Part shown: one piece after another, positions 1 to 12,100 of the stretch | Numbering within the stretch: position 1 is the first letter of the stretch | How the letters are laid out: every line of letters begins with the position of its first letter | Assembly: GCA_036927565.1 (NCBI GenBank) | Contig: JAYESD010000002.1 | Span: 220,723,882-220,787,881 of the forward strand | DNA from: Tuctoria greenei | Lineage: Eukaryota; Streptophyta; Magnoliopsida; Poales; Poaceae | Direction of reading: 5' to 3' | DNA length: 64,000 nucleotides | Notes under the pieces: model-generated | The model's input: only the letters and a program-made list of their open reading frames with translations | What the model was told of the DNA's origin: nothing | Databases searched by the model: none | Made by a program: the position numbers and the translations under genes

Positions 1-1058
1 CTTATGTTAAACTTCTTATGACCTCTCATCGGTGACACCTTGAGGTAAACAAAATCTCCCACTTCAAAGGTTAATTTCCTTCTCCTATTGTTTGCATAGC
101 CATTTTGTCTTGATTGGGCAGCCCTCAAGTTTTCACGAATTACTTGGACTTGCTTTTCGGATTCCTGCAACACATCCGGACCAAATACTTGAGTTTCTCC
201 TGCCTCATTCCAAAATAAAGGTGTCCTACACTTCCTTCCATAAAGCGCTTCATATGGTGACATTTTCAAACTTGCTTGGTAGCTATTGTTGTATGAAAAT
301 TCTGCATATGGCACGCTCTTGTCCCAACTTTTCCCATGCTTCAAAGCACAAGCTCTTAACATGTCTTCCAAAATTTGATTGGTCCTCTCAGTTTGTCCAT
401 CCGTTTGAGGGTGGTATGCTGAACTAAAATCCAACCTCGTTCCCAAAGCTTCATGCAACTTTTTCCAAAACCTGGAGGTGAATTGAGAACTTCTATCCGA
501 GAATATCTTCTTAGGGACTCCATGCAAAAATACTATTCTTCCCATGTACAGTTCCGCCAATTTCTCTCCATTATAGGTGGTCTTGACAGGAATAAAGTGA
601 GCTGACTTAGTTAATTGATCCACAATTACCCAAATTGAGTTGTAACCAGACTGAGTACGTGGTAAACCAACTATGAAGTCCATACCGATTTCTTCCTACT
701 TCCATTCTGGAATCTTTAATGGTTGTAACAGTCCAGTTGGCCTTTGATATTCCGCCTTGACTCATTGGCACATATCACACAATTCTACGTATTCAGCTAT
801 GTCCTTCTTCATGCTAGCCCACCAATAGCAAGTCTTCAAGTATTTGTGCATCTTTGTACAACCAGGATGAATTGAGTATGGTTAGTCATGTGCCTCTTTT
901 ATTATTGTCTCCCGAATATGCTTCACATTAGGCACAGCAATCCTCTTACCAAGCCATAGGGTACCATGTTCATCTTCATCAAATCTGAATTCTCTCCCTT
1001 CTTCGGTCCTTTCCTTGATTTCTTGAATTTCCTCATCCTTAGTTTGACCCTCTCGAAT
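1..1058 (-). pseudogene. E1 integrase, decayed, C-terminus off-window
   Basis: Reverse translation gives the integrase that follows RNase H in gypsy pol. It has the Cys pair of the HHCC zinc domain (around 765-785), the catalytic core with D in MDFIVGLP (about 675), a second D in SDRSSQF (about 500) and E in TERTNQILEDM (about 385), then the GHKKFNI segment at the window start. In-frame stops are visible, among them a TGA at 762-764 just after the zinc-domain Cys (CQ*VK), a TAG in PEWK*EEIG near 700 and a TAA near 880. It would insert the cDNA into chromatin but cannot be made intact here. Three related copies share the TGA (see findings). Confidence 0.88.
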
Positions 1059-2300
1059 TTATTGCTCCAAGGTCAGATTTAATTCCATTGTCCCCATCTC
1101 ATTTACAAATCCGAGGTTCAACCGTTCAAACTCATTACATAACTCGGTTGACAACTCTCGAACCGTGAGTTGATTACTTACTCCTTTTCTACTCAAAGCA
1201 TCGGCCACTACGTTGGCTTTCCCCGAATGATAGTTGATCCCCAAATCATAATCTTTGATGAGCTCCAACCATCTCTGTTGCCTCAAATTCAGATCTGTTT
1301 GTGTGGAAATATACTTAAGACTCTTGTGATCCGTATAAATTTCACTCCTATGTCCAAGGTTATAGTGTCTCCAAATTTTCAATGCATGTACAACGGCTGC
1401 AAGATTTAAATCATGTGTTGGGTAATTCTGCTCATGTTTCTTCAATTGTCTTGATGCATAGGCGACCACTTGACCTTCTTGCATGAGCACACATCCAAGT
1501 CCTTGTCTCGAGGCATCGCAATATATGTCAAAACTCTTGCTTACATCCGGCAGTACCAAAACTGGGGCCATTGTCAACCTCTTCATCAACTCCTCAAAAC
1601 CATTTTGACAAGATTGAGTCCATTGGAAAGCCTTTCCCTTCATTAGCAATTCTGTCATTGGCTTGGCTATCTTGGAAAAGTCCCTGATGAACCGACGATA
1701 ATATCCAGCCATTCTAAGAAAACTCCTTATTTCCTTTACGTTTTGTGGTGGCTCCCATTTTAACACGTCCCTCACTTTTCCTGGATCAACCGAAAATCCT
1801 CCTCCTGAAATTATATGACCCAAAAATGACACTTCTCTGAACCAAAATTGACACTTATTGAACTTGGCATACAATTGATGCTCCCTCAATTTTTGCAGCG
1901 TAAGCCCCAAGTGTTCCTCATGTTCCTTCTCATCCATCGAGTAGATCATAATGTCATCAATAAACACCACAACGAACATATCCAAGGACTCCATGAAGAC
2001 CTTATTCATGAGGTACATAAAGTAGGCAGGTGAATTTGTCAATCCAAAAGACATCACGGTGTACTCATAAGATCCATACCGTGTCCTAAAAGCTGTCTTG
2101 GGTATGTCCGATGGTCTAATTTTCATTTGAAAATATCCTGACCTCAAATCAATCTTAGAGAAGACACAAGCACCCTTCATCTGATCAAAGAAGTCCTCTA
2201 TGCATGGCAAGGTGTACTTGTTCTTGACTGTCACCTTGTTGAGAGCTCGGTAATCTACGCACATCCTCTGGGCTCCATCCTTCTTGTACACAAACCGCAC
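1059..2300 (-). pseudogene. E1 reverse transcriptase and RNase H (open segment of pol)
   Basis: A 413-codon open stretch covers most of RT and all of RNase H. Visible motifs are the RT opening YRALN, SKIDLRSGY, the catalytic FIDD box, then the RNase H motif region DIYCDASRQGLGCVL, the YTDHKSLKY strand and the VVADALSRK end. It would copy element RNA and degrade the template. It is one part of a gag-pol polyprotein; upstream, the reading frame is broken near 2355 by a TAA before the conserved EKGFIRPSSSPWG segment, so this piece is not independently started. The core catalytic residues look intact. The ATG at its 5' end is internal and not a real start. Confidence 0.9.
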
Positions 2301-2459
2301 GGGCGCTCCCCAAGGCGAAGAGCTGGGGCGAATAAAACCCTTCTCTAGTTGATGTTAAATATGCTTCTTGAGCTATGCTAATTCTATAGGAGGCATCCTA
2401 TATGGCCTCTTAGCTATAGGTGCAGTTCTAGGTATTAAATCAATAATAAACTCAGTGTC

Positions 2460-3347
2460 TCAATCAGGTGGCACACCTGACAACTCGTCCGGAAAAACAT
2501 CCAAAAATTCACACACCACCGGAATCTCCTCAATTGCGGCACTGTCCATATGATTCAACTCCAATTGCTTCGGTGTGGTTTGAGATGCTTCAAACTCTAC
2601 GGTGATCCCTTCCTCATTGGTCAACTTCACCGTCTTCGTGGCACACTCAATAACTCCATTGTGCTTCCTCAACCAGTCCATACCAAGTATAATGTCCAAT
2701 CCTTGAGAATCCAAAACAATGAGGCTGTCGAAGATGTCTACCCCCCTTATTCTAAGGCTTACTTTTGGACATACTCTATTTGTCCTCATCTCTCCTCTAG
2801 GAGACTTAACCAATAGAGTAAACTTCATATGAGAGATGGGCAAACTATACATGGAAACATATTTGGATGTAATGAATGAATGCGATGCTCCAGAATCAAA
2901 CAACATAGTCGTGGGGTTAGAGTTGGCGAGAAACATACCAATGAACACGTCATCCGCTTGTTGAGCATCCTCCGTAGAGACATGGTTCACATTGCCATGA
3001 GCAAAATTCTGTTGTCCACAGTTCCCTTGTGGCTGTCCTCCATTGGGTTTTGGGTTTTGCCCCGGTGCATTACTTCCTTGACCAGGGCCTAACTTAGGAC
3101 ATTGATGCGCAAAGTGTCCAGCTTCTCCGCAAGTATAGCACTTCTTAAATCCACCAGAACTATTGGGACGAGCTTGGTTTTGAGCATTGGCACCAGGATA
3201 GTTGGCACGAGGCCCATAAGACATTGGAGGCCTAGGTGCTAGCATAACAGGCGTTGCTGCACAAACTGAGTTGGGCGCGGTGCATAACAAGGGCGCTATA
3301 TAGGAACAGAAGACCTGTAATGTGGCGCATTTGGAGTTACAAAGCAA
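2460..3347 (-). pseudogene. E1 gag C-terminus (CCHC knuckle) and aspartic protease
   Basis: The open segment contains a nucleocapsid zinc knuckle, CYTCGEAGHFAHQCPK (CX2CX4HX4C), then a Gln/Asn-rich linker and the retropepsin-like protease with FDSGASHSFI and, later, the DIILGMDWL motif. It ends in the spacer leading into RT (VVCEFLDVFPDELSG). The knuckle binds genomic RNA and the protease cuts the polyprotein. The active-site DSG is preserved. The segment upstream belongs to the same gag but is interrupted by stops at 3458-3460 and 3778-3780. Confidence 0.9.
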
Positions 3348-4158
3348 GGGCGCACATTACTTCCTTGTTGCTGTCCTTGATATGGTGCCTTCCTCTTACT
3401 GTCTTGCTCCATCTCACGGACCTTATTCTCCACCACAATTGCTTTGTCCACAAGCTTCTAAAAATTGGCATAATCACAGTTGAGTAGTTGCACTTGGATC
3501 TCATTGTTCAAGCCCCTCATGAGCAAGTATTGTTTCCGGCTGTCCCGGCTCACATCCTCATGCGCATAACTTGAGAGTTGAGTGATCTTATTGAGATATT
3601 CAATCACGCTTGATCTTCCTTGTCTTAAATTCTCAAATTCTTGTCTCTTCAAAATCATAACACCCTCGGGCACATAATGAGAATGGAAGTTCTCCTTGAA
3701 TTATGCCCAATGATCCTCTCTTGGTTCTCATGAGCATTGCAATAAGAATCCCACCAATCCGCAGCTGCTCCAACTAGTTAATGAGAAGCAAATAAGACCT
3801 TCTCCCGGTCACTGCATTGGACGATAGCAAGTTTCTTCTCCACAGACTTGAGCCAATCATTAGCATCCATAGGGTCGGCAGCTTGAGCAAAGGTCAGTGG
3901 CCTAGTCCTCATAAACTCTCCCAATCGATTATGAGGAGGCAGGGGTTGCGGTGGAGGCATGTGGGGTTGATTGTTGATGTTACCAACGTGCAATTGTCCC
4001 ATTGTCTGTATCATGGTCTGCATGAGCTGGTTCTGCATAGCCAATAACTGCTCAATGTTGATAGCTCCATGAGCAGGTCCTTGTCCATTGTTGTTCTGAG
4101 GTACTCCATGGTTCTCCTCCTCATAATTAGCATCCCACTTGTTGCGAGTCCTCACCAT
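3348..4158 (-). pseudogene. E1 gag N-terminal part
   Basis: The start ATG at 4158 begins MVRTRNKWD, the same start seen in E2, E3 and E5 (33246, 61980, 58012), which supports it. The protein has a Gln/Met-rich leader (LLAMQNQLMQTMIQ), a Pro-rich stretch, then the capsid-like region (DPMDANDWLKSVEKKLAIVQC). Decay is visible as a TAA at 3778-3780 and a TAG at 3458-3460 (F*KLVDKA, where sister copies read FQKLVDKA). Gag would form the particle that packages RNA. Not functional as it stands. Confidence 0.88.
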
Positions 4159-4405
4159 CTGGAGAAAAGCAATAGGTAAGAATTAGAAACGTCCCCAACT
4201 ATATGCATCAAGGGATATGAAACTAGACAACTAACTAGCCTACATGGAATGGCAATGCTAAAGCATCTCAAAATCCTCTATTAAGCACACAAGCAAACAA
4301 TATATATCTCAAACAGCGCACCAAACAAAAACACATCGATTCCTGCATGCTCCTATGTCCTCTAAAGTGTCCGTTCTATCTAGGCTGCGTCCTACGGTCA
4401 ACCTG

Positions 4406-4419
4406 TGGCTCTGATACCA
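4406..4419 (-). promoter_or_regulatory. E1 primer-binding site, initiator Met tRNA
   Basis: On the minus strand this reads TGGTATCAGAGCCA, complementary to the 3' end of plant initiator methionine tRNA. It lies three bases inside the LTR edge at 4423, as expected for minus-strand DNA priming. Confidence 0.93.
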
Positions 4420-6633
4420 ATCTGTGACACCCAGTTCTGAAAAATGAACCAAGTGAACGCATATGTGTGCCCAGGATGTTCAACACACATACACGAGTGC
4501 ATTCACAAAAGAGTATACAGAAAATTACCATAGAACAAGATTAATTAACCTAATTTTATTACACAAACCATATTATCCTTGAATACAAGCTCTAACGAAT
4601 ATTAATGACAAGTCCAATTAATGCAGTGGAAATAAACTAGATAAGCAAACTAGACAGCTAGGCAGCAAAAGCAATAGGGTATAGCGCAGCTCCATGCAAC
4701 ACCACAGGCAAGCTAACGGTATACACGGCCTAGGACTTCGCATTATCATCATTAAACTCCCAATCCTGACCTGCAACTTGGGGGGGGGGGGTTGCAAGAG
4801 TGAGTACATGTCGTACTGAGCAAGTGTGGAAAGTATGACATGTGGCTGATTCAAATGACAACAATAATAAGGGTTGAGTGCTGAAAAGTACATTAAAACA
4901 TTTGAACAGCAATATATTATATGTATGTGAAGTAAACCCATCATAATCATAAGTAATATCATAATACCAGTCTGAATTCATTACCATCATTAATAATTCC
5001 AGATTTCACCATTTGCCAATAACCATATTCACTACCAGAAATTAATCTATAACAAGCCATAACCGTTACCAAACCATAACCATTCCAAACACCATCAAAA
5101 TACCAAGTTCCCTCTAATCATGTGACGGTCCAGGTTGCACATAACCGGGAGTATGGCTATCATGATAGTTTTAGACACACTCTGTAGAGGTCATACCGCT
5201 TTACCCACGTGTTTGTGATTTCATCACCTTTCGATGACTATGGAATCTCAATTATGCCGTCTCACACTTCCGTAGGTGTGTGGCCAAGAGATAACAAAAT
5301 ATCCTTTAGAAAGGGATTACTAGCCTATTTAGACCCCACTGAGGTTTCATCGATGGCGATGTCTCCAACTGAGCACATCTTAAACCAAGGGCCCCCTCTT
5401 GAGCCATTCGGATCCCAGGGTAGTCCCACTAATCATCAACAAACCCAATCCGACTACCCCTTCCTCGAGCATCCTTAATGGTAAAAATAGCACTGGCAAA
5501 GCCCTAATTAATCATCTATGCCGCACCCATACTTGGCCTCGTGGTGGCACTGTAAATCCTGGATGGTCACTCCACGAACCGGTCCTTAGATCTAAAGCAA
5601 GCAAAACCTCAATAACATCCAACCCATCCGCATACCAGGCTTGCTTAGATCACCCATTACCATATCATATTAACCAGTTCATGTTAACCATAATCTCATC
5701 CATGCATAATTAAATTGAGTGGTATAGTTGTTTTCCCATCCCAGTTGATTAAGCGAAGCAAAAAGGTAAAAAGCCCTTCTCGACTCTCTACCATATATTC
5801 CAGGTGACAAGGGTGGTCAACAAAACTAGTAAACTTCCTACCATAGGATTTCCCATCAAATTGACACAATCATGCAATTTTCAAACAAAAAATTTATTTC
5901 AAAACAGGATCAATATGCTTCAAGGACACTTGCCTTGCTCTTGGGATTGCTCCGGGTCAAAGCCTTCAAACTCTTGGTGCTGTAGATCCTCTGCGGCACA
6001 CTCTAGCGCAAATCCGTCTAATCCACACAATAAACATACAAGACAAGAAACACAATCAAAGAGTGCACAAATATTACTCAATATGATGTGACATGCATGA
6101 TTAATGCAAATGCAAGGTAGAACATGTTAATAGATTGCTTTTAATGATCACTAACTAGTTCTAATAGATCTTAATAAGTTTATACAGGTTTGGATTTGAT
6201 TAGATCTACTTTTAGAATCAATTCAACACAACTTAGTCTACAAAATTGGACTAGTCTGCAGAAGGCCGGACTAGTCTGCACTTCACATAACTAGAGAACT
6301 AGGGTTTTCTAGATCGACGTGAATTTGGAGATTAGGGGTTGAATTCTCGTAAGGAAAAGAGAATAGAAGGTATACCCGGTGTTTAGAACTCCAATGAATC
6401 AAGAAACTTGGAGGCAACACTTGGATCTTGATGATCTAGGGTTGGTGATGAACTTGGAGATGAATTGGTGATGAAGAACGAAACTTGATGGAGATCTTGA
6501 TCCTCTTTCGTTTCCTCCTCTTCTTCTTCTTGCTTGGGATCTCCTCCTCCCTCCTTGGTGGTGGCTCTCCAAGAACTAGGGTTTGGGTGGGGTAGAAAAG
6601 TGGCATATAGATGTCAAGCCAAGGGGTGGGGTT

Positions 6634-6642
6634 GTTTATATA
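6634..6642 (-). promoter_or_regulatory. E1 LTR TATA box
   Basis: TATATAAAC on the minus strand. The same box recurs at the equivalent place in the other LTRs: 30419-30427, 35705-35713, 46790-46798, 52812-52820 and 60415-60423. It is mutated in E3 (39328-39336) and in the left E4 LTR (near 42573). Confidence 0.75.
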
Positions 6643-6810
6643 GAGGTGGAGACTAGGGTTAGATGGATTTCGAGTTTGAGAGGAGTAGAGTCTGGTTTAG
6701 AGTCCCACATGGGCTCTAAAAGAGTTAGGCACGACATCCCTTGGCCCACTTAACGTGAACTCCAAGAAAGAAGTCATAAAACAAAAGATCAACTCGAAGT
6801 CGCGAAATAT

Positions 6811-7129
6811 CGAACAAGTCCGAAAAGGACCGGACTATTCCGAAGTTGTCCAATGAGAAATCGGACAAGTCTGGCAAAAAACCAGACAATTCCGACATTA
6901 GTCAGAGAGGAAAACGGACAAGTCCACTGGAACACCGGACTAGTCCGAACAAGTCCAGGGATTTAGCAAATTTTCAAGGATTCTTGGAATATCGGACTAG
7001 TCGGCACAAAATCGTACAAGTCCGAAAGTTTCCAGAGGCAAAATCGGACTAGTCCGCAGCACAAACGGACAAGTCCGTTTTTAGTCAGAGAGAAATCGGA
7101 CTAGTCCTCACTAAAATCGGACTGGTCTG
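6811..7129. repeat. Phased palindrome array in E1 U3
   Basis: Thirteen copies of a 12-bp site of the form CGGAC-NN-GTCCG (best form CGGACTAGTCCG), some with one or two changes. They start at 6811, 6831, 6862, 6883, 6915, 6936, 6946, 6993, 7013, 7045, 7066, 7097 and 7118. The spacings are 20, 31, 21, 32, 21, 10, 47, 20, 32, 21, 31 and 21. The array lies 170-500 bp upstream of the TATA box, where enhancer sites would be. Confidence 0.9.
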
Positions 7130-7258
7130 CACTTTTCAGCAATTTAAGTGCGGTTTTGTTCCAAATCAATTTTAAACCTATTCCTCTTTATGTGGGTTAA
7201 TGTTAAACATGTATATGAATTTATGTAATGCATGATGCATGAAAATGAGGGTGTTATA

Positions 7259-7743
7259 GGAGCCAGCTGGATTGAAGAGCTTCCGTCAACATTGTGGGCA
7301 AAAAGGACAACACCTAACTGGTCAACTGGAGAAACACCCTTCTTCCTGGTGTACAGAGCTGAAGGAGTCCTTCCTCCGGAGATCACCTTGGGGTCCCTCC
7401 GGTCCGGACCTTCAACGAAGCCGCGCAGGACCAGCTGCGGTGTGAAGACCTTGACCTCATCGACGAGGGAAGGTGCCAAGCAGTTGTTCGTAATACACGT
7501 TACCGCCAAGTGCACCGGCGCTATCATCAAAGGCATGTGCACAACTGACAGCTTGAAGAAGGTGATCTGGTGCTTCAGAAGATACTAACTCATGAAGGGA
7601 TGAGCAAACTTTCTCCCAGCTGGGAAGGTCCTTTCCGAGTGTTCAAAGTATTCTAACCCGAATGCGTTCGCTTGGCAACTGAGGATGGGACTCCACTTCC
7701 TAATCCTTGGAACATCGAGCACCTCCGTAAGTTTTATGTGTAG
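7259..7743 (+). pseudogene. Tat-L integrase C-terminal part
   Basis: The translation reads WIEELPSTLWAKRTTPNWST, then GETPFFLVYRAEGVLPPEI, the usual late-core segment of Tat/RIRE2-type integrases. It continues through a basic C-terminal domain (SWEGPFRVFKVF, then LPNPWNIEHLRKFYV) to a TAG at 7741-7743. Frameshifts occur before 7590 (the EDLDLIDE region changes frame), and there is a TAA in VF*PECVRL. The integrase core with its DDE residues is missing because E1 is inserted just upstream. It is a remnant only. Confidence 0.85.
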
Positions 7744-8460
7744 AATCACGGAGGTGAGTCTGTAATAACACATGATGTATGTTATAGAGTCACTATATAG
7801 ACATGGGTAGGTCCTCTGGGAGAACATTCGGACCCTTCTGGGAGGGTTCGGGAAGTTCAAGTACACTTCATACATTCACAGCACTAAAAGTGTAACTACC
7901 TACCCTGGGTTAGTACAAGATGTATAGCGCACTTATCTTGGTCCCGCACCCTAAGTGTGTCCTTGTCTCCCCTGTATTCCAGACCTATAATAAAAGAAAT
8001 TGTTGTGTGAGGACAGACTCCACGTGCATTTATTATTGTACAAGGCTCGATATATCAAATTATTGTTTTTATCCTTCTTGTCTAGAATGATGTTGTGCAA
8101 TTCTTTTTAAGTTTTTGTCCAAGTAATTCATATGCATTACAAGTTTTATTGATGGTCTCTTTGGATCCTCACATTGTTGTATAGTCTACTTGCCTAAACG
8201 CCATCTAGCATAGGTTCGGAGTGTTTTATCGACTTAGCTTGATCATGCACCCTACTTCACCTACACCCCGGCAGGCCTCAGTAGGGTTAGTACTAAAAAA
8301 GCATATGGGTCCGGAAAGATTACGTCAATATGCTTGTTACCATATTGAGTTTCTTCGGAGGTAAAACTCAAATAAGAACAATAAGTCACAAACGATTTAT
8401 AGACAAGAGGATGAATTTTACTCTTTTCTTGTATTTAATGTGCAGGAAAATTAGAAATTC
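7744..8460 (+). other. Tat-L 3' untranslated region, non-repetitive part
   Basis: No coding signal. It matches, in reverse orientation, the Tat-R sequence at about 36600-37190 (shared words include CTTGTCTCCCCTG and CAGACTCCACGTGCAT), which establishes the homology of the two elements. Confidence 0.7.
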
Positions 8461-8860
8461 GTAGCGATGGTGGACAACGCCGGAGCAACTAAGCACCGAC
8501 ATCCTCCAAGGGGGCCCGCCGTCGACGTTTAATATGTTGATAGTGGGTAATGTTGGAGCTACAAAGCTCCGACAACCCCAGAGGTCCCTACCTTCAACTA
8601 TTCGTGCGGCGACATCTGGAGCTACCATGCTCCAATAAATCCTAGGGGCCCCGCCGTCGACGTTTTATACGTTGATGGTGGGTACCGTCAGAGCTACCAA
8701 GGTCTGCCAATCTCAGGGGGCCTGGCGACATCAGGAGCTACCAAGCTCCGATAAGTCCTAGGGGGCCCGTCGTCAATGTTTTATATGTTGATGGTGGGTA
8801 CCGTCGAAGCTACCAAGCTCCGCCAATCCCAGGGTGCTGCCGTCGACGCGTCGGAAATAA
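8461..8860 (+). repeat. Tat-L 3' tandem repeats, degenerate
   Basis: Three to four diverged units. The landmark GTTGAT(G/A)GTGGGTA starts at 8536, 8671 and 8787, so unit length is about 116-135 bp. Each unit contains half-units with GGAGCTACCAAGCTCCG, itself an inverted repeat. Tandem arrays in this position are typical of the hypervariable 3' region of Tat elements. Confidence 0.75.
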
Positions 8861-9114
8861 ATACTTCGGACATAAAATCTACAAGTTCGAAGCGTTCAAG
8901 TCATCAATATATTGTCAAATCCTTTGATACATGTACACACTTCAATTGTGCACATATACCAGGAGGCCAACAAGACAAAGAACTTTATATTGAAGACAAA
9001 ACAACAATAAAATGAAGTTCATGGAAAAGTGGATTTAATTAAATCGAAGCACTGGATTACAAAATTGGGATTGCAGTAGAAGGCAAAAGTAAAAAGTCCT
9101 AGCTACTGGAGGAT

Positions 9115-12100
9115 CTAAGTCCTGCGGAAGAATGATGCGACTTCCTTGACAACTCCTTGGACGCTAGCCCTGGCGGCGTCCTCTTCTTCAACAACGGGAC
9201 CTTGGAGCATCAGGTCTAGAGAGAATTGGGGATCTCGGCTCACATAACACGTCAGCACATACTCTGCAACGTTGGTAGCCAGAGATTTCCACTCCGTCTC
9301 CAGCTTGTCCGCAATGTCATCACGCATCGCGTCGAGTTTGCCGCCAGTAGCATTGAGGGTCACCAGTGCTCGGTCCATGTCAAGCTCTGGATTGTCCGGA
9401 CGTACAGGACTGAAGCCTAGATGTGTCAGCGCGTCGTTGGCTCATCCCAAGAAGTCCCATACTTGGATGGACTCAGTCTCCTTCAAGCTCTGCAGCTCCT
9501 CCAGTGACTTCCTGGCGGCTGCAAGCTCCGAACCTTCCCGAGCGAGGCATTCAACCAATTTAGCATGCTGCTGTATATTCTCAGCAACTTGCTTCTCACG
9601 ATCGGTCAGCTACGTCTCCCGGAGGTGGATGCAGTTCCGCCTTTCTGCCACGTCCATTTCCCTGCCTCTTACTTTCCCTTTCCTGGTGGCAACATTAGCT
9701 TCTTATTTCGAGAGCTCCCGCCCCATTTTCCAGTACTTCTCCTTCTCCTCTTTTCTCCATAGATCCAGTTTTTTGCTGCGATATGCCAAATTATGTTCAC
9801 CCAGAGTCAACTTCTTGGTGACCTCCGCCTCCATCTTTACAATATCCTCCTGCTGTTCCAGGAGCTTCTCTTCCCTAACATCAAGATCTGCTCGGCACTT
9901 CAGGAGGACCTCATTCAATTCATTAAGGTTTTCGAGACGCTCATCAGCAGCATCACGCCTCTCCTTAGCTTGCTCGAGGATCTCTCGAGAGTTAGCATCG
10001 AGCGCCCTAATGGCAGCTTCCTTCTCCTCCAGCAGCTTGTCCTAGTATTCCAACCGGGCCTTTTCCCTCTTGATCCATTCCTTCTGGTTAGCCAGCCTTG
10101 TTTGTGCAAGCCTGGTCTCGAAGTGGATTCTGTTGCGCCAACGCCTCAAGGTTTTGCGCTCCTCCTCCAGGGCTTTGCTCTCATGATCGAAGGTGATCTG
10201 GACTTGTCGGAGGCTCGAGCAGGCGTTGTCTATGGACAATGCCAGAGGGATAGGCTCCGGACCTGCTGGGATCAACTCCGCTGGCTCCAGATGATCTCCA
10301 TCACAAAAATTGGGTCCCACTCTACAAGGGTGGTCCATTGAGCTCATGCAGCACTAGGGCCGCTCTCTGGAAGCCCTTTAGCAGTAGCAGAGGAAGAACC
10401 CACTAGGGGAACTCCAACCTCCGGACCGAAAGTCGAAGGTGCTACTTCTGAGTCTTCAGTTACCAGCTCCGAGGGTAGAGGACTTGCCGCCACCTCTTCA
10501 TGCCGCTCCGTCTCTGGTCCAGACACCTCCAGGGTAGCTACCTCCGGGGCAATGGCTAGGGCTTCCTCCGGAGTCCCTACCACCGCTGGCTCAGATGTCG
10601 ACACGTCAGTCAATTCCGGTTCAACGATCGGAGCTTCAAGCATTTCCGGATCAGTCGCTGGACCTTCAACAACTTCTGGCCCAAGGGACAGAGCTTCAAC
10701 CATCTCTGACTCGATAGTCGGGACTTCAGTTGCCTCTGGCTCAGCGGCCAGGGCTTCGATTACTTCCGGCTCAAAGGCCGGAGCTTCTAACATCTCCTGC
10801 TCTAGCACTAGAGCATCAGACTCTGACAATGATGCCAGAGGTACATGTTCAACTTCTCCCTCATGGTCCGGCGCTACCACGGGAGCTTCTGGCGAGGACT
10901 CTGAATCCAAATCCATGACAGCTGGCGCTGGAGCTGCCATGACTTCTGCCGCCACTTGAGGAGGAGGCTCGGTGCTCGAAACACGAGCTTCGGCATGCGC
11001 AGCCATAGTCGCTGCAACAAATGCCGAAGTCCCTGACCCCTTTCCTGACACCCTGGAAATAAAGGGATGAGAATATTAAAGACATTAAAAAAACAAGATT
11101 AGCATTATAAGGCAAGCACACGATGCTTACCTAGGGATGCTACCGCCCCAGTCGCCTTGGAACCTCTTCTTCTGAGACCCAGAGCTAGAGCCCACCATGT
11201 ATGGCGAGAAAATGACTTCAGACCTCAGCTGGGGACCACTTGCAGCAGCCGGAATCCTCTCGACTGGAGCTTTTCGTGGTCGGGAAGAACTCTCGGGCCT
11301 GGAGATCTTAGCCAGCACTGAAGCCGGTGTTGACTGCCTGGAGCTAGCGCCTCTCGAAGGCGCCTGTGCTAGAGAAGGTGTAGCCACAGAAGACCTCCTC
11401 CGCTGGGGAGAAGGAGCTGTTGTAAAGGGAGCAGCCCTGACGGACCTCCCATCAGCATGCTTCAGCTTCCTCTTCCAGCTGGAGGGTTCAACTGACTCTT
11501 TGCCCTTGCCCTTGCTGATGTCGACAACCCTGCGGCTCAGGGCGGAGGTAGGCCCTTTTTCGGAAGCTCCTGGGATTACCACCCTGGTGGTCGGACACCT
11601 CTCCACTTCACCAAGGTCATCAAGCGCCGACATCTTCCCCCGGAGCTCTCTGCTGAACTTTGGTTCCATGTTCAGAGGAAGGAAAGCAGCCGGTGGAACC
11701 AAGTCGTCGCCTTCGACATTTATCCCATGCTGAAATTTCTTAAGATGAAGCCTCAGAGCTTCGTCATCCAAATTGGATTTCAGACCAATTTCAATCCGGT
11801 CGTTATCCATCACGCTGTTGAGAGCCCAGGCGAGCTTCTCCCTCTCCGTCAGTGGAGACCATCTGTTGACTGGGAAATTGCAGAAGACAATCTGAGGGGT
11901 CACTCCACCCTCCATGCTTTCTCGGATCCTGGTCAGGACGGGGTTAAAGTCATCTGACAGCTCCGGAACTACACTCCAAGCGTCGCTATCAACGTTGGGG
12001 AGTCCTTGGGGTAGCTCCAACCTCTCATGCTCCTCCACTTCAATGATGACCCAGTCTTTCTTCTAGTCATCCCATTTGCCAGAAGGGAATGACTTCATGT

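Larger units (their letters stand above)
1..7258 (-). mobile_element. E1: Tekay-type Ty3/gypsy chromovirus, left part cut by window edge
   Basis: This is a minus-strand LTR retrotransposon. Reading from right to left it has a 5' LTR (4423-7258), an initiator-Met primer site, gag with a CCHC knuckle, protease, reverse transcriptase, RNase H and integrase. The window edge cuts it just before the chromodomain. Its right boundary falls inside the integrase of a Tat-lineage element on the opposite strand, so it inserted there. The host bases at the right edge are GGAGC; the matching target duplication lies off-window. The coding region is broken by several stops, so it is a decayed copy. Family assignment rests on domain order, the chromodomain seen in its sister copies E3 and E5, and LTR similarity to them. 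Confidence 0.93.
4423..7258 (-). repeat. E1 5' LTR (2836 bp)
   Basis: On + it starts TGTGACACCC and ends GGGTGTTATA; sister LTRs end in TTACA, so the terminal CA has mutated to TA. A TATA box on the minus strand (TATATAAAC, 6634-6642) divides it into a U3 of about 620 bp and a long R-U5 leader of about 2.2 kb. U3 holds the phased palindrome array (6811-7129). Just downstream of the TATA box lies a purine-rich GAA/GGA tract (about 6505-6560), followed in U5 by a G10 homopolymer near 4780. No protein-coding role is supported. Confidence 0.92.

Noticed and set aside
3254..3487. Plus-strand frames across gag and the knuckle in E1, and equivalents in E2 (32200-32661) and E5 (56954-57427)
   Set aside because: Complementary to the well-conserved gag coding strand; a Ser/Thr/Arg-biased shadow repeated only because gag DNA is conserved.
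4406..4419. tRNA gene
   Set aside because: Only a short complement of the tRNA 3' end beside each LTR, so these are primer-binding sites; no cloverleaf is present.
6811..7129. CRISPR-like or satellite interpretation of the short regular repeats
   Set aside because: The repeats are 12-bp palindromes inside LTR U3, present at the same place in every family member; there are no unique spacers and the context is a plant genome.
9272..10045. A 257-codon Ser-rich open frame on +
   Set aside because: It lies opposite the coiled-coil exon of the Tat-L antisense gene and has the low-complexity Ser/Arg composition of a shadow frame.
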